This document shows, piece after piece, positions 58,414 to 64,000 of a stretch of DNA of 64,000 nucleotides; the stretch's first letter is position 1; each line of letters begins with the position of its first letter. The DNA lies in assembly GCA_012184525.1 (NCBI GenBank), contig WOFQ01000087.1, forward strand, positions 1-64,000. Direction: 5' to 3'. The notes under the pieces are model-generated. The model saw nothing but the letters and a program-made list of their open reading frames with translations, was not told where the DNA came from and did not search any database. Position numbers and translations under genes: made by a program. Source of the stretch: Xenoacremonium recifei (taxonomy: Eukaryota > Ascomycota > Sordariomycetes > Hypocreales > Nectriaceae).

Positions 58414-59179
58414 GGAGTTACCCATATGATATCGTGCCCGGTGCTGGTCTGCCCAAGTCCTGATCTTAAACTGAGGTAATTAGTTTACCAAAGACGCCCT
58501 TACCATATTGTCGTAAAATATTCAAATCCTAAGCCGATGTAACAGTATTCTGTTACTTCTCGTGACTCGGTAGTCTCTGGTCCCGAAGCCTTTCACCAGC
58601 ATCAATATATCGGTGGGTTTCTGGACTCGATCCGGTTATAGTCAGGTAGGGAACGCTCCCAATCTCTGAAGGCGGAAGCTGTGAGGTGATAGAAGTCTAA
58701 TTCACCATTCCAGTAACAATTTACGTGATGACAAAAAACATGCAATACGTTTCAGTCAGCCTTTTTTTAACTTTCTTAATACGCTGTAGACACCAGGCCT
58801 CCTCAATCCGAACTACAAAAGAACTTGCAAAAGGTGATCTTCCTTGATCTTTTGATGAAGTGATCCCCAGTCCCGTTCAGCTCGTCTTCACTCAAGGAAT
58901 TATCTTCTCCGTCAAGTTCTAAATTTTGCAACGAGGAGATAGGTCTTAGTAGACCTACCTCAGAATGGTGTGGTCTATTGAATATACAAGTCTGAACTTC
59001 CCGCTACTAGGGGAAAATGAAGCCTCAGCGAAGTTAGTTTATTCACCCCAAATAATTAAGGGAAATGAAATAGCTTACCCCGGGCCTCCTACCCCCCCGT
59101 TCTATGTATACGTTCCGTGTCATTAGATACCAAGTGAGTTTGACTTCCGATGATTCCTTCAAGTCGTCCGAAGAGTTTG
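58414..59179. other. Intergenic, no gene seen
   Basis: Between the carboxypeptidase relic and the aminotransferase relic no frame with recognisable content is present on either strand. Confidence 0.5.
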
Positions 59180-60434
59180 TTAGACATGTCCATTTGCTAC
59201 GATTAATCCATACGAATACTCCAGAGTTTGCTTTCTTGTATGGTATGCCATGGGTGTGTAAAAGTCGAGTTGTTTAGTCATAATTCTACTATAGCTTCTG
59301 TTTATAAGCTTGGAGATAATTTCATATGAACGTCTGGTCTGGTAATATTTTCGAGAAGACCAAGTCGGCATATGATGAAAGCCATGTGCAAATACTAGAG
59401 GAACCTGTCAGCAACGGTTCGGTAGTTCAGCAACACCCACATAGATACCCGAGCCTACGACAGGTCTCTTTAAACCGAGAATTGCGAGTGACTAAAAAAC
59501 CTAGCCTCAAGCCACCAAGGCCCCAGTCCCTGGATGCGCTATATAGAACGTGCAAATTTGCTGCGTCTAATCCGGCTTATTTGTCAATGCTGAGGACAGA
59601 GGTAAAGCTGTCCAATGTTGGGTTCAAACTAAACGTGGACATCGCATAAGTCTTGTCTGAAATGAGATGAAGCTCGTAGCTTTTACAAAAGTTTGCGAGC
59701 ATGACAAGGGTCTCCCTGGAATAGCACCGCCCTAGAGGATTAAATGGGTTGCACAGCCTAATTCCAATACCAACCTCTCGCGCATGGAAGAAAGCGTCTT
59801 AAAATCGGCCCAGGAGGGCAGATGAGTTCGTATGCACAAACTGGTCGAAATCGGCCGGGCAAGGTCTACTGCTCGGATGTCATTGCGTTGGGTTAAATCC
59901 GTATCGAACATCCCGTTCGCAGGTGTTGTATACATGAGGCCTTCTCCAGCGTCACAAATTGTAAACAAAATAACATCCATCAGGTCTGTGACACCATTTG
60001 CGGCCATGATACGCTGGGACTCGATGGGACTCTATAGGTGCTGAGGCTGGAAGTGAAGATTCATGAAAGACGCAACCGCCGAGACCAAGGCATGGGAGCC
60101 TGCGACTGACCCGTAATCAAGACCTATATATTAGCACATTAAAATATCAGCCCGAATTCCGAACCGTAACTCGAAATACCAGAAGCTCTGGATTGTTTTC
60201 TCAGTCTGAGTCTGCGGAAATACCTTGTCTCTCCGTATGTGCAATCTGTCGCACGAAGCTGCGCATCTCATTCCGCATACGCGTGTTAACGGAGCAGGTA
60301 ATATCAATCAACCCTTCTGGTTGCTTGACAGGGTGGTACGGAATGCGTCTTTCGGCCTCCCGATTCAAGTCCATCATCAGGTTCCGTCTAATATTCGCCA
60401 GGCAGCTAGCAGCTAGTTTTCGACGGAGACGACA
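59180..60434 (-). pseudogene. ACC-synthase-like class I/II aminotransferase, decayed
   Basis: The minus strand runs NIRRNLMMDLNREAERRIPY-HPVKQPEGLIDITCSVNTRM, then DYGSVAGSHALVSAVASF, AANGVTDLMDVILFTICDAG-EGLMYTTPANGMFDTDL, CNPFNPLGRCYSRETLVMLA, HLISDKTYAMS, and VLYSASRDWGLGGLRLGFLV. This is the fold and order of 1-aminocyclopropane-1-carboxylate synthase-like PLP enzymes found in many fungi. The PLP-binding Lys of S-x-S-K-D is Arg (codon AGG, plus 59529-59531), so even an intact frame would be inactive as an aminotransferase. The start codon is followed by TAG within about ten codons, and several frame changes occur. Intact relatives act on S-adenosylmethionine or other amino acids. Confidence 0.76.
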
Positions 60435-60854
60435 TGACGCAATGCTTGCCTTCGTGTATAATAGTGATAATAGAGTGTGGAAAAAAGAAATACACCAAAG
60501 ATACTATTGCTGGTCTGCAACATAGACTCGATGGTATTTACACCTCTTTACCGCTCGCATTTCAAAGCTCGCCAAGTCCTGCTCCGTAGCCTCGCTGCCA
60601 CGCAGGCACACAGTACGGCATTTGCTATCCTGACTAGAAAACGTTCGCGATGTGGGCGTTTTCGATTTCCTCGTTTGGCAGCGCAACCGCCGATTTCCCT
60701 CAAAGCCTATTGATGGATTCACAGGCTTTGTCTCGATTTTTGGAACTCCGATTCGGTTATTCCCCCAAAGAGAAAACCTGCGTCCGCACCACCCTGGTGA
60801 TATAGAAGCGCGTTCTGCATCCGTTAACTTTTGCTGGGTCTATGTGATATCAAT

Positions 60855-61106
60855 ATGATGCTCTTCAGGCTACTTTTCTCTTTCATAACGCTGGCTACCG
60901 CTTGGGTAACTGCGACTGGCGACTGCCACGTTAAGCTGCAGTCTAAGTTCAGCCCTGAACACTCAATTCGCATCAAGGAGCACGAAGACGGCGATCTTTG
61001 CAATGGTAGCAATAAGCTCTACACTGGCTGGGTTGATATTAGAGCCAAGAATCTTTTCTTTGTCAGTTATATGTGCCGGGCCTCAGATGGCAAGTGCACA
61101 AGCTAA
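60855..61106 (+). CDS. Small secreted cysteine protein, 83 aa
   Basis: A single uninterrupted frame starts at tandem ATGs (60855, 60858). Residues 1-24 (MMLFRLLFSFITLATAWVTA) are a strong signal peptide. The mature part, about 59 residues, has four cysteines (GDCHV, GDLCNG, SYMCRA, GKCTS) and is rich in charged residues, a size and pattern seen in fungal effectors and antimicrobial-type proteins. No family is recognised. A start further upstream (60831) is open but not ATG. It lies 400 bp from the aminotransferase relic and, unlike its neighbours, shows no break. Function is not assignable; two disulfides are possible. Confidence 0.55.
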   Translation: MMLFRLLFSFITLATAWVTATGDCHVKLQSKFSPEHSIRIKEHEDGDLCNGSNKLYTGWVDIRAKNLFFVSYMCRASDGKCTS

Positions 61107-64000
61107 CAGGCATGCGGAGATTTCAATGTAGGTAGGGCCTGTGATGAATTCCTATGTCTAAGACGCCTTCGGTGTATGTGAGCACAGTCAACTTCGTCGT
61201 TCGCCATGCGGGTCTTGAGAAGTACACCCTCCATAACTGACTTTTAAAAAACAGTGCTGACCTATTTTCTCTTCTGTATCTCGAGCACGCCATGATCCAT
61301 GAGCCTTTCTCATAGCAGAGTCAGGCGCAACCTTCTATATTGTGATATTCCTTTTTAGCCATGTCTCCGGCCCTATCATTCCATAAACACCATTTGAAAG
61401 GATCAGCATCCAAGATCATGATTCAATTTCTAAGGCAAACAGTTAAATAACAAAAAATAGGAGATGCGCCCGGGGGGGGACACACTGAGTACCTAATGCA
61501 CTCAGTACGGGACAGAAGAGGCAATACGCGTGTTATAAAAAAGATTTATGGACAGCTTCTTATTCCCTTAGATCCATCTCATTAACATATATACTTTTGA
61601 AAGTCTGGTTCCCCGAACAAAGAAAGGTCTCAATCTAATATGAGATGGGCATATCCGTAGTTGCCTAAATTGGCGCAGGTGCGGTTTTAACTTAATTTTT
61701 AGCGTTGTGGCTTGTCTCACTTGGACTTCCTAGAGATAAAGAACGCATTTGTCTTAAGGATCTATTTTAGGTATATTCAGGTAGTCGTACTTCCTGGAAA
61801 GATCAGGTTGTGTATAACCTGAGCTGTAGCAGGCACTGTTGTGTTTCGTACTATCACAAAACCTCATATGGCATTACAGACTTTCATCTGACTTTATCGC
61901 GCTGATTCCAGTGCCCTGTTACATTCAGCAGATTCGTAACATCGCCTTTTAGCTAATAAGCACGGCTCAGCTCTCGTACTATGCCCAACCAGACGGAGAA
62001 ATGTAGCATACCTCGCAATTGACCGAGATCTGATCACGTATGATCAACATGCAGACCTCTTAATCTTCACCAGCAGGGTTGTATTCCAAATGAGGTTTCA
62101 ATAGCCGATAAGTAGACTTCAGTCAAGAAAGTTCAGCAAGTGAAAGAGATCAATGGTGAGCCTACGCGTTTCCAATGCTATTCTTGTAGATTACCATTAT
62201 CCTGAGTCTCGGATTTCCGTTTCCCTCCATAGCCAAAATGAATTCTAACCCTACAAACTCTCTCATGCGGGGTTTTTCTCTCCCAATACACCAAAAACTA
62301 ACCGGGTTTTCGTGTCATATGGTCCTCTATACCACAAAGTCCCTTATACCGTCCGCTACTTATAAACTAAAGCCCGTTAAAACCTGAAGATAGAAATCTG
62401 TCATTAAAAAAGAACTTCCAAGGTGGTGGCGTTGCACAGCTCTCAACCTGTTTATAGACGCTGCTGAGGGAGGAGTAAAGATGCAAGATCAAGCTTATAT
62501 GGAACGACTTAGCTTCACTGGATCACATACGTATCATTTTGGCAGGATCAACGGTGATAGAGTCGTCATCTCGAGATCGAAAAAGCAAATATATTAGAGT
62601 TGGGGGTTCTCCATAGCGCAGTACAGGTCCTATCAAGATAATTGATCTCCTGCCTTAATCTATACATCCTACATATCACGGGCCTGAGCACCTTAGCAAA
62701 ACCGTCATCACCAACACTAACACACACACACTAAAATACACCACAGGTATGAGTCTCCGTAAGCGTTTTGCAATGGCAAGTTGGGGAAAGGATATCCCAG
62801 ACTTGCATATCCTTGATGACTCATATGGGGGCCTTGGGCCTTATTACTTCTCTCCATTGTATAATACGAATACTCTCCTTGCGATCAACATGAACTTACA
62901 AGTTTAACTTCTTCTCAAATTGGTGAAGATAGTATCTTTCAATGTTCAGGCTCCCAGAGTTAAGTATTTTGAACATGGCAAGAGCTTCAACTTAATCATT
63001 CTGTTAGTTCCCATTTGATTAGCTATCATCCACCGGACGGTACTCCGTAGACGAGGAAATCGCCAGCATAGATCCCTCCCGCTTAGCTGGTGAAGAAAGA
63101 TATAATGGCACGGTTCTTTAGCCGAGAGAGAACCTTGGATACTCCTCTCATTACCAAGATGACTCCACTGGGTTTGACGACTGCCGGTGGTTGGCGTGTG
63201 CGCTTGTGTTTTCCTTTTGGAGAGGTAACGGGGTTTTCTACCTGGCTCGTTAATAGTGTCTTTGCCATTGCCGTTGCCCACTACCATTCGGCAATGATCT
63301 GATTCTGTGACGGGGAGAGCAGTTCCTAATCTAAGTTTCTTATCCAAGGTTTTAGAGGTCCCGAGTGAGGATGTCTGTGTGTCGGAAGAGGTAATAGAAT
63401 ACAGTGGTAAACTACGTTGTTTTATCTGGATTGGAATCGCCTAAGAGATTTTAAGGTCCTCGACCTAATTTGGAGTTGAGATACAAGCCATGACGAGAAT
63501 GTAATATCGAGATAGGTTGATGCAAGAGATCCAAAGATAGGCAAACCGCAGAATCAAAGGGTACATGGAGCCATGAGCCACGACACTGTCGTGTCACCTT
63601 CGAGGCGTATCAGAGTAGTAAAGCCCTCTTTAAGATCCCTTGGGGATGGCTGCCTGGAAATATTGACTTAGGAAAGGAATCATTCTAGATTGACCAAGAT
63701 GGGGTAAGTTGTAAGAGATAAATACTTCTAGTACATGTCTACGGCTGCAAGCACACGTCACTCGGTATGGCTGTTGCCCACCCATGACTTTGACTAGCAT
63801 CGCGATGGAACCCGCAATGACACCAAACACTTACAGAATTCGAGAATGGTAGAGACATTTTCGGGGGCATGCTAGATCTTGCCATTGACCTCTCGGTACT
63901 GCCTAAGCCAATTTATTCCCTGCTCAACACCCTATGTTCTGTTTTAAAACACACCTGTAGTCGAAATTGGCAGTGTGTTTCGACTTTCTCAGTCCTAGCT
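61107..64000. other. 2.9-kb right end without a supported gene
   Basis: Frames at 62946-63347 (minus) and 63090-63302 (plus) overlap each other and match nothing I recognise. CA-dinucleotide-rich sequence lies near 62715-62735. Nothing else stands out. Confidence 0.45.

Noticed and set aside
62946..63347. 133-codon minus-strand frame
   Set aside because: Overlaps an equally long plus-strand frame, has no recognisable motif and no splice partners; kept only as a note.
1..64000. tRNA or rRNA genes
   Set aside because: I looked for GGTTCGA-type T-loops with paired stems and conserved rRNA blocks and saw none convincing; a covariance-model scan would be decisive.

Overview
The window looks like accessory, probably subtelomere-type DNA from a filamentous ascomycete, most likely a member of Eurotiales (Aspergillus/Penicillium group). 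The basis is spliceosomal introns of about 44-90 nt with GTRNGT donors and CTRAY-like branch points, fungus-specific families (Zn2Cys6 regulators, the fungal PD-(D/E)XK nuclease-like family, rhodopsin-like PTH11-type membrane proteins, hydantoinase-DUF917 fusions), and a Ty3/gypsy-type LTR bounded by TGTCAC/GTGACA. The genus is an inference; no rRNA or tRNA gene was seen to settle it.

Left end (about 0.8-10.2 kb) holds the best preserved genes. A secreted repeat protein (842-1911) consists of eleven units separated by Lys-Arg sites, the layout of a Kex2-processed peptide precursor. It is followed on the other strand by a PD-(D/E)XK nuclease-like protein (2481-3965) and a DHA1-type MFS efflux transporter (5575-7400). 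A Zn2Cys6 regulator (8072-10163) diverges from the transporter across a 671-bp gap that holds a CCG-N8-CGG palindrome. The regulator carries at least one apparent frameshift.

From 10.2 to 24.4 kb the DNA is almost gene-free. It contains a four-unit 57-58 bp tandem repeat, a second short-period repeat around CYATGGA, AT-rich islands, and one spliced gene of unknown family (16797-17900) with a possible Cys-His-Asp triad and one in-frame stop. A small charged protein lies at 24471-25043.

From 25.4 to 60.4 kb is a graveyard of recognisable metabolic genes. In order: short-chain dehydrogenases, a Zn2Cys6 regulator with a stop inside its zinc cluster, a hydantoinase/oxoprolinase-DUF917 fusion, a salicylate-hydroxylase-like FAD monooxygenase, a Dal5-type MFS fragment, an NRPS adenylation-domain fragment, an AYR1-like SDR, a berberine-bridge-type FAD oxidoreductase, an FMN 2-hydroxyacid dehydrogenase, an ABC-C transporter, two serine carboxypeptidases flanking an M20 amidohydrolase, and an ACC-synthase-like aminotransferase. 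Nearly all have in-frame stops or frameshifts; several stops are explained by C-to-T changes (CAA/CAG to TAA/TAG), and AT-rich, TpA-rich blocks surround an LTR, so RIP-like mutation plus ordinary decay is a reasonable inference. Two genes in this zone look essentially intact: a rhodopsin-domain membrane protein (50346-51749) and an 83-residue secreted four-cysteine protein (60855-61106). The last 2.9 kb holds nothing I can support.

Taken together, the left block could be a small secreted-peptide locus with its own transporter and regulator, but co-function is inferred only from proximity. The rest resembles a former catabolic/secondary-metabolism island being lost.
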